Positions 1 to 11,218 of a stretch of DNA of 64,000 nucleotides are shown in pieces. Below the pieces are notes generated by a model. It saw only the letters and a list, made by a program, of their open reading frames with translations, was not told the origin of the DNA and made no database searches. The stretch comes from Plantago ovata (lineage: Eukaryota; Streptophyta; Magnoliopsida; Lamiales; Plantaginaceae). Position 1 is the stretch's first letter. Every line of letters begins with the position of its first letter. A program made the position numbers and the translations under genes. The stretch covers positions 67,256,753-67,320,752 of the forward strand of contig CM051456.1 of assembly GCA_028274465.1 (NCBI GenBank). Direction: 5' to 3'.

Positions 1-260
1 AGTAACATGAATAGAATGCACCGATTCTATGTCTGAAAACACTGTTAATCAAACAATCTGGACATGCGCGCACACAAGTTCTAAGAAGCATGATGGGGAA
101 CAATTACATAAACAAACTTCGATTCAAGCATATCGATCAACAATCCACATCACTAACCTAATGTGTACTCACAATTTGAATCGACAATTGGAAATACAAA
201 TTGATCAAAAGTATAACGACAGAGAGTAAATTAAAATTTTAAAATAAAAAAGAGGCGGTT
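1..260. other. Unassigned left flank
   Basis: AT-rich DNA left of the first copia LTR. A 66-codon open frame lies here but has no recognisable domain and looks like chance. I see no gene or repeat that I can name. Confidence 0.5.
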
Positions 261-1861
261 TGTTAGGAAACTTGTAATTTTGATGAGCAATTAACCATGC
301 TTAATTAAGGAAAGTCCAGTAACTAGTACTCTTAAGGTCCATAGGAATTTAGAATTTTAAGGACATTGTAAAAGAGGAACGTTTGCTGAAGACTTAGATT
401 AGGTGCTAGATAGGTTGGTTTTTACCGCTTATGATGTATCTTATTTTCTGAAAAGAAAATAACCTATTGAAGCATTTGCGGACGATGTACTTTGTTTTTA
501 CAAACAAACTATTGAAGCATTTAGAAACCGCTCAGAATCTTGAAGAATATTGAAGATCTGAAGACTTGAAGAATTCGAAGATCTGAAGACTAGAAGATTT
601 CTGAAGACTTGTATCTACAAAGGCACATGTTGCTCAGAAAGTGGAAACTTCAGCAACAGCATTGCATAAGTGAAAATCTGAAAGACAGAGTAGGTTGTGC
701 TTGCTGAAACTAAGACTGACCACTTGCTGATGAAACATATGTGACCCCTTGCTGAAAGTACTTGTGTTTGCGCTCCAATGTTACTGTTTGAATTCTATTC
801 AAATATGCATTAAATGCAAAGCTCGCACGCGAAGGATATGAAGACTAGAAGACAAACAAGGACGCTGCTGAAAGTACAAAAGCAAGATAGTGACATCTTA
901 AGGATCAAAAGCCTTGGAATTTAAAATTCAAACGGCTCCTTATTTTCACTATAAATAGAGGTCATCCGGCGAAGAGTTGAAGTGTGTCAACAACGTGATC
1001 AAACTCTCACTTGTGCTTATATTCACATACCTTCAAACTCTCTATACTGCCACTGATCCGTTCCAAGACTTAAAGCTTGAGAAAGCTACTTGTGAAGAAG
1101 TAGAATTTACACAACTAAGAAATTAGTTAAGTGTTCTTTCTTTCTTTCAAATAAGAACAAGTCTTGACACCAGAAACAATCAAACTTGTTTACTGCAAAG
1201 TATTCAAAGTTGTGTTTCTTAGATTACTTGTTGTAACTGAATAAGTTATAATTAAGTTATCTCACCCCAAAACTCTCTAACTGAAAATACACCCTTTCAG
1301 GCGTGATATTCAGGGGGAACTTAATCGAGCATAGTTTTGCTGATTAAAAGTACCAAGTTTGGTGGAGAACAAGGTTGCGTTCTCTCGACTAGGTTGGAGA
1401 CGAAGCAAGTGTGCTTTGGTTTCTGTTTGAATCGCTCTAGACAGGATTTGTAAGGAACCTCAATCATATCTTAGTGGATTCAGTCCTAGAAAGGACAAAG
1501 TGGATTAGTTGAGAGATTACGCCACTCTCAAATACCACTATAAAAGTGTTTGTGTGATTTACTTACTGTATTTAGTTTTCAGCAAATCATATTTGTCTGT
1601 GCACAGTCACTCACATCACTTGCTGAAACCTTTATTTACTGAAAGAGCACTTATTGTATCAAAGACTTCCGCTCTCTGATTTTAAGTATCAGCAAACCTA
1701 GCTACTGAAAAGTAACTTACGCTTGCTGAGAAAGTTAAGTATCAGCAAACTCATTACTGAAAAGTAATAAGCACTTGCTGAGAAAGTTTTAAACGATGAA
1801 AGTTTGAAAAGACTATTCACCCCCCCCTCTAGTCTTTTCTTGTTGTTTAAAGGGACCAACA
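261..1861 (+). repeat. 5' LTR of copia copy A
   Basis: A 1601-bp LTR that begins TGTTAGG and ends GACCAACA, followed two bases later by a tRNA-Met type primer site. It is homologous to the LTRs at 9428-11106 and 24954-26601 (reverse). A TATA box (CTATAAATAG) lies at about 949-959. Near the 3' end a 44-48 bp stretch occurs twice (about 1686-1788). U3 holds one copy of the near-palindrome TTATTTTCTGAAAAGAAAAT at about 440-460, whereas the LTR of B has three. Confidence 0.92.
949..958 (+). promoter_or_regulatory. TATA box of copia LTR (copy A)
   Basis: CTATAAATAG followed by AGGTCATCCGG. The same box and context occur at 10197-10206 in the second LTR and, reversed, at 25859-25868 in copy C. Position inside the LTR, with R/U5 downstream, fits the element promoter. 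Confidence 0.7.
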
Positions 1862-1863
1862 AG

Positions 1864-1875
1864 TGGTATCAGAGC
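1864..1875 (+). other. Primer binding site, tRNA-Met type (copy A)
   Basis: TGGTATCAGAGC, two bases after the LTR end. This is the usual plant copia site complementary to the 3' end of initiator tRNA-Met. Confidence 0.9.
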
Positions 1876-1973
1876 TGGAGGTTCTTTAACCTTCAGCACT
1901 GAACCTAGATCCCCTTATGTGCTTTCCGTAAATCACTCTCACTTGATCAGTTTGGTAGTGCTTTGCTGACAGG

Positions 1974-4340
1974 ATGTCTTTAGGAGATGCTCCCTTGCTG
2001 AAGCTGGAAAATTACGAAAAATGGCGAAACAACATGATGCTACATCTTGAGGCCATTAGCGATGAGATGGTCACCGTCATTAATGATGGACCTATCAAGA
2101 TCACTAAGGTTGAAAGGAGTTTCCCTCACAAGACCACTGAAGCTGGAAAGGAAACTATCTTAGGCAAACCATCAGATACGGTTGTGCCGAAACCAAGAGA
2201 GGAATGGACTTCTGACGAAGCTAAGAGATTCCGTCTTGATGGCCAAGCAAGAAATATCATCATTCGATCAACTCCGGATACCATACAGTTCAAACTGTGG
2301 GGTGCTAAGACTGCAAAGGAAGCTTGGAAAATGGTTCAAGATCTTTGTGCTGGATCTGACAAAACCAAGGAAAACAAACTTGAAGTACTTAAATTAAAGT
2401 TTCAAAACTTTAAGCAAGGTATAAACGAGTCACTGGAAGACTTGGATTTCGGATTCACAACTCTTGTTAGTGAAATGGCAGCCTTGGGTGTTGGAAACCT
2501 TTACTCAGATTCTGAGAAAGTGAAAACTATCATCAGAAGTCTGAATCAAGAATGGATCCACACTCGGAATTTCTATTACAATCAAGGAATGCCAGACATT
2601 ACACCAATAGAGTTGTTCTCTCATCTTGCTACTGTCAACTATGAGACAAAGCAAAGAGAAAATGTATTTGCTGAAAAATCGCAAAACATTGCTCTTGCTG
2701 CAAAGCCGTCATCTTCTGAAAAGAAGAATGAAAAAGAGCCTACTGATGAAAACTCTTTGGTTGTCAAAAACATGAAGAAATTCATCAGCAAGGAACTTGA
2801 AAGGCGAAAAGCAAAAGAGAAGCTGAAAAAGCATCTTGGTAACAACTACCATAAGTATAAGAATGAGACTAGCTCGCTGAACAAGAAATCTCAGCAAGCT
2901 ACTTCATCAGAAGAACCAGCAGTTGGAAATGATATATGCTTTTACTGCAAAAAGCCTGGACACTTCAAAGCTAATTGCCCCTTGCTGAAAGGCAAATCTG
3001 CTGAAAAGAAGAAGAAGTTCAAAAGAGCTTTTATTGCTGAAGAAAAGAAGAAGCTTCAAGCAAAAATCGATGCATTGTGTATTGATACTAGCTACGAAGA
3101 CAGTGAGGATGAAAGTTCAGACACTGACGATGAAGAAGCCACTCTAGACGTGGAGATTGGCAAAGAAGTTTGTGGAATAGCTATGGAAGCTTATCCAGAT
3201 GTGTCAAACTACGAATTCTGCCTCATGGCCGGTCAGGTAAACAACCCTACCTCTGACTCAGACTCAGAAAGTGAAGACGAGATTGACCTTGACAAGATTC
3301 AAGGAGAAATCGAAAGATTTGAGAAAACTCTGAGCAGACAGCAAGAGAAACTACAAATTGCTGAAACTCTGACCAAGCAGACTACTGAAAAGTACGTCTT
3401 GCTGAAGGAAGAGACAAAAGAAAAGGATGCTGAAATAAGGCATCTTAAGAAGTTGATTACTGAAGCTACACAGAAGAATTCTAAAATGGCATTAGAATTG
3501 GAAGAATATTAGTCCTCAATTCTAAAGTTACTTGCTGAAATCCAAGAGATGAAAAAGATGAAAATCAATTTCAAATCTTATGTGGATGCAAGTAATACGC
3601 TGACTGAACTAAACTCTTATTTGAGAGATCCATCTCAGAAATAAGGTTTAGGTGCAATGTATGAAGGTGATGACGTAGAAATCTTGAGTAAAGATAAATC
3701 ACCAATCTCCTTTGTACGTGCTACTGATAGTGGTCTACCAGAAATCTATCAGTTTGGTCAATCTAAGGTTGTTGAAACATGTAATCAAGTACCTATGACC
3801 ATAAAGCCCACTGTTGCTAGTCAAAGTAACAAGTCTTTAAAAGGAAAACAGGTTGCTGAGAAGCAAACTGGAAAGAAGAAGGATGTTGTGAAGCATCCCG
3901 CCAAACAAGTTGTTGAAAAGCAAGTTGTTAAGTCTAAAGGCAAGACCTTTGTTGACAAACCTGAATCAAGTAAGGTTGCTGACACAAAAGCTCAGCATTC
4001 TCCGAAAACTGGACATGAGTATAAGCAAAGTCAGCAAAGATACGTCAAAGAGATGTAGAAAATCAAGCCTAAGAGTTCTAAAAAGACTCTTAATGCTTGG
4101 GCTAGAAGGAACCTTGCTAGAAAAGAACTTACTGAAAAGTATGTTCAGCAAAAAGGTCAACAGAGCAAGACACCACATCAGAAAGTGGATTTGACCAGCA
4201 CGAGTCAAAAGTCTTTCAGCTCAAAACCTCCTAGTTCCTCAGCAAGTAGAAAACAAGTCAAAGTTGAAAAACTTAAGACTTGGGTTTCCACTGGACGCAT
4301 TCTTGATCATGTTAATGGACATCCATTATTGGATAATTAA
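1974..4340 (+). pseudogene. gag: Copia gag, copy A (three nonsense codons)
   Basis: Capsid/nucleocapsid precursor that would package the element RNA in cytoplasmic particles. The first 512 codons are open (1974-3512): an N-terminal domain with the LTR-gag pattern of SIRE elements, a CX2CX4HX4C zinc knuckle starting at residue 322 (2937), then acidic and lysine-rich coiled-coil sequence. The frame then meets TAG at 3510-3512, where copy B has CAG, TAA near 3642, where B has a GAA codon, and TAG at 4056-4058, where B has AAG. It stays in the same frame to the natural TAA at 4338-4340. A stretch present in B at about 13155-13280 is shortened here. The long coiled-coil C-terminal half is typical of SIRE gag and unusual for other copia lineages. 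Confidence 0.9.
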
Positions 4341-4345
4341 CTTGT

Positions 4346-7300
4346 TTGCTCTTGATTGTGCAGACTTCAGCCACGGAGACAAACGATGCAATCTGACACT
4401 TTGATAGTGGTTGTGGAAAGCACATGACGGGCAACAAGAATAACCTTATAAACTATAGACGGTGGTCTAAAGGTCCAACAATAAGGTTTGCTGGTGGAGG
4501 TTCCGGTTCTACAAAAGGCTATGGTGACGTGAAGTTAGGATGCATAACCATTACTGGAGTTCTTTATGTCAAAAATCTTAAGTTTAACCTTTTCAGCATG
4601 AGTCAGTTTGCTGACAAAGGATACTTCATCAAAATCAAAAGTGATGAATGTAAACTTATTGATTTCGAGACTAAAAAGGTGATAATGATTGCAAGACGAT
4701 CAGGAGGCTTGTACACCGTTGACTGGTCTTCAACAATTGTTGAAAAATGCCTTGTCTCAGATCATGATTGCCTTGCTGAAAAAGCATGGTAACGAACAAG
4801 TCATCTAAATTTCATGACGCTGAATAAGCTGTCTAAAAAGGCACTTGTAGTTGGATTACCTAGGGTTACTTTTAAGAAAGATGGTGTTTGCAATGCGTGT
4901 CAGCAAGGAAAGCAAACCAAATCTTCTTTCAAGAAGAAGGCAGTACCGTCAACTACAAAACCTTTACAACTCTTGCTCATGGACTTGTTTGAATCTTCTT
5001 CAACAAGCTATGCTGGTAAGAAGTATGGTCTAATCGTGGTAGATGACTATTCAAGATTCACTTGGGTAGTATTCATCAAGCACAAATCTGAAACCAAGAC
5101 TGAAATACCTAACTTGCTGAATAAGCTTGAAGTCATGAAAAGTGACAAGGTAAAAGTCATAAGGACAGACCATGGTACTGAGTTTGTAAACCAGTACATA
5201 ACTGAATATTGTACCTCAAAACGAATGCAACATCAGTTATCCTCAGTAAGAACACCACAACAAAACGGTGTTGCTGAACGGAAGAATCGTACCCTGAAAG
5301 AAGCCGCAAGAACAATGCTTGCTGACACTGAAATAAGTGAGGCTTATTGGGTTGAAGCGATTAATACCGCCTGTTATACTCAAAACAGATGTTTGATTTC
5401 TAAGGAATACAACAAAACTCCTTATGAATTGTTTGTTGGAAGACCTCCTAACATCACTCATCTAAGAGTATTTGGTTGCAAGTGTTTCGTTCTTAACAAT
5501 GGTAGAGAATACCTAAGAACGTTTCAACCAAAGGCAGACGAAGCGATATTTCTCGGCTACTCCTTGCATAGTAAAGCTTACAGAGTTTACAACAAAAAGG
5601 CACAAAAGATTGAAGAATCAGTGCATGTTGTATTCTACGAAAAGTCACAAGGAGTGCCTGCTGAAGAAGAAATATCAAAATGTATGAAAAAGTTAATCAT
5701 ACATGAGCAAAGAACTGAATCTAATGCTAGGCAAATCAAGTCAACTGAACTAAATGATGATTCTGACAATGACTCTCCTCCCCCTAGTCATGACAAGATA
5801 AATATAGTTCACGACAAAGAATTTCCAGCAAAAGACGCGGTTGCTCCGGAAGTTGCTGAAATTACGCAATCTCCAGTGCCTTCTGATGAACCACCTCAAT
5901 CGAGCAATGCTGAACAAGCAGTTGCTGATGAACAAATCTCAGCAGAGACACAAATTCCCAGTAGTACTGAACAAGTACATACTGAAGAGTCACATGCTGA
6001 TGAGCAAACATATCCTGATCCAACAAGCAGAAAACCTGTTAGTAAATGGATTAGAGATCATCCCTCTACGGATATGATTGGAGATATTAATAAACGCCAA
6101 GTGACTATATCCAAAGCTACTCATGGAGTTGCTGAAGAAGCAATTGTCGTAGAAGTAGAATCATTGTTCTCTTGCTTTGTTTCAGAAATTGAACCTAAAA
6201 CCATAGAAGAAGCTTTAAAGCATTCTGAATGGATAAAGGCAATGCAAGAAGAACTGGATCAATTTGAAAGAAACAAAGTGTGGAAACTTGTGCCACTTGC
6301 TGAAGACAAGAAAGCTATTGGTACAAAGTGGGTGTTCAGAAACAAGTTGAGTGAGTCTGGTGAAGTAACAAGAAATAAAGCACGTTTAGTTGCTCAAGGT
6401 TACTGTCATACTGAAGGATTGGACTATGATGAGTCTTATGCACCAGTTGCAAGATTGGATGCAATTAGGCTTTTCTTGGCCTTTGCTGCTCACAATGACT
6501 TCATTGTTTACCAAATGGATGTTAAAAGTGCATTCTTGAATGGTGAACTTGCTGAAGAAGTCTACCTAGAACAACCCCCTGGCTTTGAACTTCCCTCAGA
6601 AATCAAGATGGTATACAAGCTTCAGAAAGCTGTATATGGTCTAAAGCAAGCACCAAGAGCATGGTATGATACCTTGGCTAAGTTCTTGCTGGAAAATGGT
6701 TTCAAGAAAGGTGAAGTTGACAAAACTTTATTTACCATGAACCATGATGGTAAAATACTCTTAGTTCAAATTTATGTGGATGAAATAATTTTTGGATCTA
6801 AGGACAAGCAACTTTGTGATGATTTTGCCAAACTCATGAGAAATAAGTTTGAAATGAGTATGATGGGAAAATTGAATTATTTTCTAGGATTGCAAGTCAA
6901 GCAACTCAAAGATGGAATATTCATAAATCAAGCAAAGTATGCGAAAGAAATGCTCATAAAGTTTAGGATCAAAGAGGATGAGAAACCTGAAAAGATCCCT
7001 ATGAGTGTTGTTACCAAATTGGGCTATACTAAGGAGGATAAAAGTGTTGAAGAACACAAGTATAGGAAGCTCATTGGTTCCTTGTTATATTTAACAGCAA
7101 GTAGACCTGACATTCAGTATGCTGTTTGTGTGTGTGCAAGATTCCAATCTGATCCAAGAGAATCACACTACAAAAAGGCTATCAAGATACTGAAATATGT
7201 CAAAGGTACAGTCAATGTTGGATTATGGTATCCTAAAGATTCTGGACTAGAATTGGTTGGTTATTCTGATGCTGATCATCGAGGATCAACTCTTGATAGA

Positions 7301-7711
7301 AAAAGTACATCTGGAACTTGTCAGTTTTTGGGTACTAGATTAATATCATGGTTCAGCAAGAAGCAAACCTGTGTTGCCAATTCATCCACTGAATCTGAAT
7401 ACATTGCAGCTGGTTGTTGCACAGCTCAAATCCTATGGATTCAGCAACAATTAAGAGATTATGGTATTTCTGCAAAGAAAACACCAATCTTTTGTGATAA
7501 TACAAGTGCTATTGCAATCACGCAAAATCCTAAGTTTCACTCAAGGACTAAGCACATTGATATTAGACATCATTTCATTAGAGATCATGTAGAAAAAGGA
7601 GATATTGAGGTTGTGAAAGTAGGCACTGATGATCAGCTTGCTGACATCTTTACAAAGCCTCTACTAGATAATAGGTACGCAATGCTAAGGTATAAGCTTG
7701 GATTAATTTAA
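4346..7711 (+). pseudogene. pol: Copia pol, copy A (protease-integrase-RT-RNase H; two stops and a YVDD to YVDE change)
   Basis: Polyprotein for processing, integration and reverse transcription. In order: aspartic protease with the [10 protein letters not shown] active site (about 4400), GAG-pre-integrase zinc region (about 4770-4920), integrase core with the RTDHGTEF motif (about 5160-5190), RT (about 6250-6950), RNase H (about 7250-7560). TGA at 4394-4396 replaces a Trp codon kept in B. A 9-bp in-frame deletion creates TAA at 4790-4792. From 4814 the frame is open for 965 codons. The second Asp of the RT YVDD box is Glu here (codon 6782-6784), which should abolish polymerase activity. The frame is -1 relative to gag, as in B and C. 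Confidence 0.92.
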
Positions 7712-7741
7712 CTACCTCAATAAAGGATACACTTGGCATAA

Positions 7742-8214
7742 TGCTGAAACAGGTATTCAGCAAGCCAAAGTATTCTTACTTAAAAGCTCCATCTACTAAT
7801 TTCTCCTAAGAAATGATAAGTCACTACATGATTGCTGAAACAGGCATTCAGCAAGTAATTCCTTCAAAACGGGTATTTGTTTGGAAACTTGATCACTTGC
7901 TGAGACAGGCACTCAGTAAGAGAATAGACCATAAGGATTGCTGAAACAGGCATTCAGACAATCAAAGATACTGAAACAGGTATTCAAGTATCAAGGGAAT
8001 ATTCTGAGATGGGAACTCAAAAAAAGAGCAAAACTCACTTCTCAAATTTTACCAAAGGATATCTCAAGTACAAAAGAATTTACTGATACGGGAAATCAGA
8101 AATATCTTTCAAACTTAAGAAAATACGAGATATCTAAGTAAGAGGGAACTTTCAGCAAGTATCTAGGTTGATAATTCAAACTCGCTGAAAAGATTGTTGT
8201 CTATTTCAGCAAGC
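7742..8214 (+). repeat. Array of about eight short hairpin units in the pol-ORF3 spacer (copy A)
   Basis: After pol come successive imperfect inverted repeats whose best unit has arms TTGCTGAA and TTCAGCAA around the loop ACAGGCA. Units seen at about 7742-7764, 7832-7854, 7897-7919, 7938-7962, 7969-7991, 8001-8020, 8080-8103, and a longer-looped one at 8183-8214. Arms and loops vary together (for example CTGAGACAGGCACTCAG), so the pairing is partly kept. Copy B has the same series at 17017-17500, and C has a partial one at 18848-19030. Function unknown. Confidence 0.75.
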
Positions 8215-8488
8215 AATCTATTCCCTTAAAAATCGGTAAAATCAATTTGTGACGTTAATCGATCACAGATAAACTCGTAATAATCATGACATGAAATTTA
8301 ATCGTGGCCATTGATTAAAAGGAGTTACTAATCTAACGGTTAATAAAACAAAGAGAGAGAGTGCTCTGACGGTTTCAAGTTAGTGGGCCACTATGCATTT
8401 AATGCAAAGGCTCCACTAACGCATTTGTTTCTCTGTTTTACCCTTGCTGAGAGTTCAAATCGATTGAGTTTCTCACACACCAGAGACA

Positions 8489-8498
8489 CTATATAAAG
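8489..8498 (+). promoter_or_regulatory. Internal TATA box upstream of copia ORF3 (copy A)
   Basis: CTATATAAAG lies about 140 bp upstream of the ORF3 ATG, with a pyrimidine-rich leader between. The same box is at 17760-17768 in copy B. It suggests that ORF3 has its own RNA. This is inferred from position and conservation only. Confidence 0.5.
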
Positions 8499-8632
8499 AA
8501 GGAGTTAGAGAAATGACAAAATTCTTTAACTCACATTTCCTTTCTCTGCAAATTTTAGCCTGAATCTACTGTACCTCCGGTCAAAAAGCAAACTATATCT
8601 TTTCGTACACATTTTTTTGCTCTATAAAAGAA

Positions 8633-9430
8633 ATGTCTCCCAATAGACAGTCTTCTAAGTCCTCAAAGTCATCTAAGGTTGACAGTGCTGAAACACGCAC
8701 TGCTCCGGTGACTACTCCGGCTATAAACACAATGAAAGTTGTGTTGAAAAATGACCGAATCTCAGAAAAACCTATGCCTCCGTCATATCTTGACACTGCA
8801 AAGTGTGAGATGTTGATGCAATGGGGAGGTTTTGCAAACGAGAAGTACATTAGGTACTTCTATGAACAAGAACTCGACGACGAGAATGAAGAGGCGCTTG
8901 AGTTTATCAAGCAGCAAGGCCTCATGAACTTCATATCTGCTCACACTAAGCAGGTGAGCATGATAGATACAATGGAATTCTACAATAATGCAGAAATCCA
9001 GCCCCTTACTGATAGTGAAGGAGTCACTGAAAAAGTGATCTTTACTACAGTTCAGAACACGCAAATCGTCCTGAAATGGACTGATTTAGCGAAGATATTT
9101 CAGATTCCAACCACTAGAACTGAAGATGACGTCACTGCCACTGACGAAGAAATTGAAGCTTTCTACAGTGACGTCAGAAAAGAGAAAATCAAGAAAGGTG
9201 AGATTGCTCCCGTGACTTGGACAAAGCACGTTAAGAGGAAGCATCTTTGCCACTCACTTGGTCTAGTAGCTCTGCTACTAATAAAAGTTCTTGACTCCCA
9301 AGTTGGAGGAATTGACCAAGTAGGCCTGAGAAGATGGCCATTGCTGATGCATATCCATGAAAATAAAACAGAACTTGGGCTAAGTACATTTTCAACAGGC
9401 TTGTTGATTGTGTTACTAAGTTTAAGGTAG
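8633..9430 (+). pseudogene. Copia ORF3, envelope-position protein, copy A (3' truncated)
   Basis: A 265-codon frame downstream of pol, where SIRE elements carry an envelope-like ORF. The start is ATG in AAGAAATGTC and matches the ATG of copy B. The N-terminus is rich in Ser and Lys. A folded-looking region follows from about residue 45 (PPSYLDTAKCEMLMQWGG) to 250, resembling in layout the plant transposon protein domain found in extra ORFs of Athila and SIRE elements. I see no signal peptide, and the hydrophobic stretch near residues 205-220 is too short to call a membrane anchor. The stop TAG at 9428-9430 comes from the abutting LTR, so the protein is truncated. Function is not known. Confidence 0.7.
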
Positions 9431-11106
9431 GAATCTTGTAATTTTGATGAGCAATTAACCATGCTAAATTAAGAACAGTCCAGTAACTTGTACTCTTAAG
9501 GTCCATAGGAATTTGGAATTTTAAGGACATTGTAAAAGAGGAACTTTTGCTGATGACTTAGTTAGGTGTTAGATAAGTTATTTCTTTTGTGTATGACGTA
9601 TTTTATTTTCTGAAAAGAAAATAATTTATTGACACTTTAGCGTATGATGTATTTTATTTTCTGGAAAGAAAATATCTTATTGGTGCTTAGCTTTAATGAA
9701 TCTTATTTTCTGAAAAGAAAATGACCTATTGAAGCATTTGCTGAAGATATATTTTGTTTATTACAAACAAATTATTGAAGCAAATAAGAAACCGGTCAGA
9801 ATCTTGAAGACTTTTGAAGATCTGAAGACTTGAAGACTTGAAGACTTGAAGATTGCTGAAGACTGGTAAGGCACGTGTTGCTCAGAAAGTGGAATTTTCA
9901 GCAACAGCATTGCATAAGTGAAAATCTGAAAGACAGAGTATGTTGTGCTTGCTGAAACTGAGAATGAACACTTGCTGATGAACATATGTGACCTCTTGCT
10001 GAAAGTACATGAATTTGCGCTCCAATGTTACTGTTTGAATTCTATTCAAATGTGCATTTAATGCAAAGCTTACACGCGAAGGACATGAAGACTAGAAGAC
10101 AAACAAAGGACGGTGCTGATAGTACAAAAGCAAGATAGTGACATGTTAAGGAACAAAAGCCTTAGGATTTGAAATTCAAACGGCTCCTTACTTGCACTAT
10201 AAATAGAGGTCATCCGGCAAAGAGTTGAAGTGTGTCAACAACGTGATCAAACTCTCACTTGTGCTTAAAACTCACAAACCTTCAAACACTCTTACTGCCA
10301 TTGATCCGTTCCAAGACTTAAAGCTTGAAAAAGCTACTTGTGAAGAAGTAGAACAAACTCGGCTAAGAAATTAGTTAAGTGTTCTTTCTTTCGAACAAGA
10401 ACAAGTCTTGACACCAAAAACAATCAAACTTGTTTACTGCAAAGTATTCCAAGTTGTGTTTCTTAGATTACTTGTTGTAACTGAATAAGTTATAATTAAG
10501 TCATCTCACCCCAAAACTCTCTAACTGAAAATACACCCTTTCAGGCGTGATATTCAGGGGGAACTTAATCGAGCAAGGTCTTGCTGATTAAAAGTACCAA
10601 GTTTGGTGGAGAACAAGGTTGAGTTCTCTAGTTTAGGTTGGAGACAATGCAAATGTGCTTTGGTTTCTGTTGAATCGCTTTAGATAGGAGATTGTAAGGA
10701 ACCTCAATCATATTTTAGTGGATTCAGTCCTAGAAAGGACAAAGTGGATTAGTTGAGAGATTACGCCACTCTCAGATACCACTATAAAAGCGTTTGTGTG
10801 ATTTACTTACTGCATTTAGCTTTGAGCAAATTATATCTGTTTGTACACAGTCACTCACTTCACTTGCTGAAACCCTTTACTTGCTGAAAGAGCACTTATT
10901 GTTTCAAAGACTTCCGCTCTCTGATTTTAAGTATCAGCAAACCAAGCTACTGAAAAGTAACTTACGCTTGCTGAGAAAGTTAAGTATCAGCAACCTCATT
11001 ACTGAAAAGTAATAAGTACTTGCTGAGAAAGTTTTAAACGACAAAAGTTTGAAAAGACTATTCACCCCCCCCTCTAGTCTTTTCTTGTTGTTTAAAGGGA
11101 CCAACA
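9428..11106 (+). repeat. LTR shared by copia copies A and B
   Basis: A 1679-bp LTR ending GGACCAACA. It lacks the first three bases: the LTR match starts at TAGGAATCTTG and the preceding bases belong to ORF3 of copy A. U3 has three near-palindromic AT-rich units (TATTTTCTGAAAAGAAAAT type) at about 9600-9722, against one in A and two in C. TATA box at 10198-10205. Confidence 0.9.
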
Positions 11107-11108
11107 AG

Positions 11109-11120
11109 TGGTATCAGAGC
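11109..11120 (+). other. Primer binding site, tRNA-Met type (copy B)
   Basis: TGGTATCAGAGC two bases after the LTR end, identical to copy A. Confidence 0.9.
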
Positions 11121-11218
11121 AGGAGGTTCTTTAGCCTTCTGCACTGAACCTAGATCCCCTTAAGTGCTTTCCGTAAATCACTCTCACTTGATCAGTTTGG
11201 TAGTGCTTTGCTGACAGG

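Larger units (their letters stand above)
261..9427 (+). mobile_element. SIRE/Maximus-like Ty1-copia element, copy A (defective, 3' end deleted)
   Basis: Order: LTR, tRNA-Met type primer site, gag, pol (protease, integrase, RT, RNase H), hairpin spacer, ORF3. This gene order, with integrase before RT, a very long gag and an extra ORF after pol, is that of the plant SIRE/Maximus lineage of Ty1-copia. The 3' side is abnormal: ORF3 runs straight into the next LTR at 9428 without a polypurine tract and without the first three bases of that LTR. The 3' end of the internal region has therefore been lost, and the copy shares its right LTR with copy B. Nonsense codons in gag and pol and a changed RT catalytic residue make it inactive. 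Confidence 0.93.

Noticed and set aside
29..229. 66-codon ORF at the left edge
   Set aside because: No domain, no homology to the nearby elements, low-complexity composition; likely chance.
1864..1875. tRNA gene
   Set aside because: Only the 12-base primer site complementary to tRNA-Met is present, not a tRNA fold.
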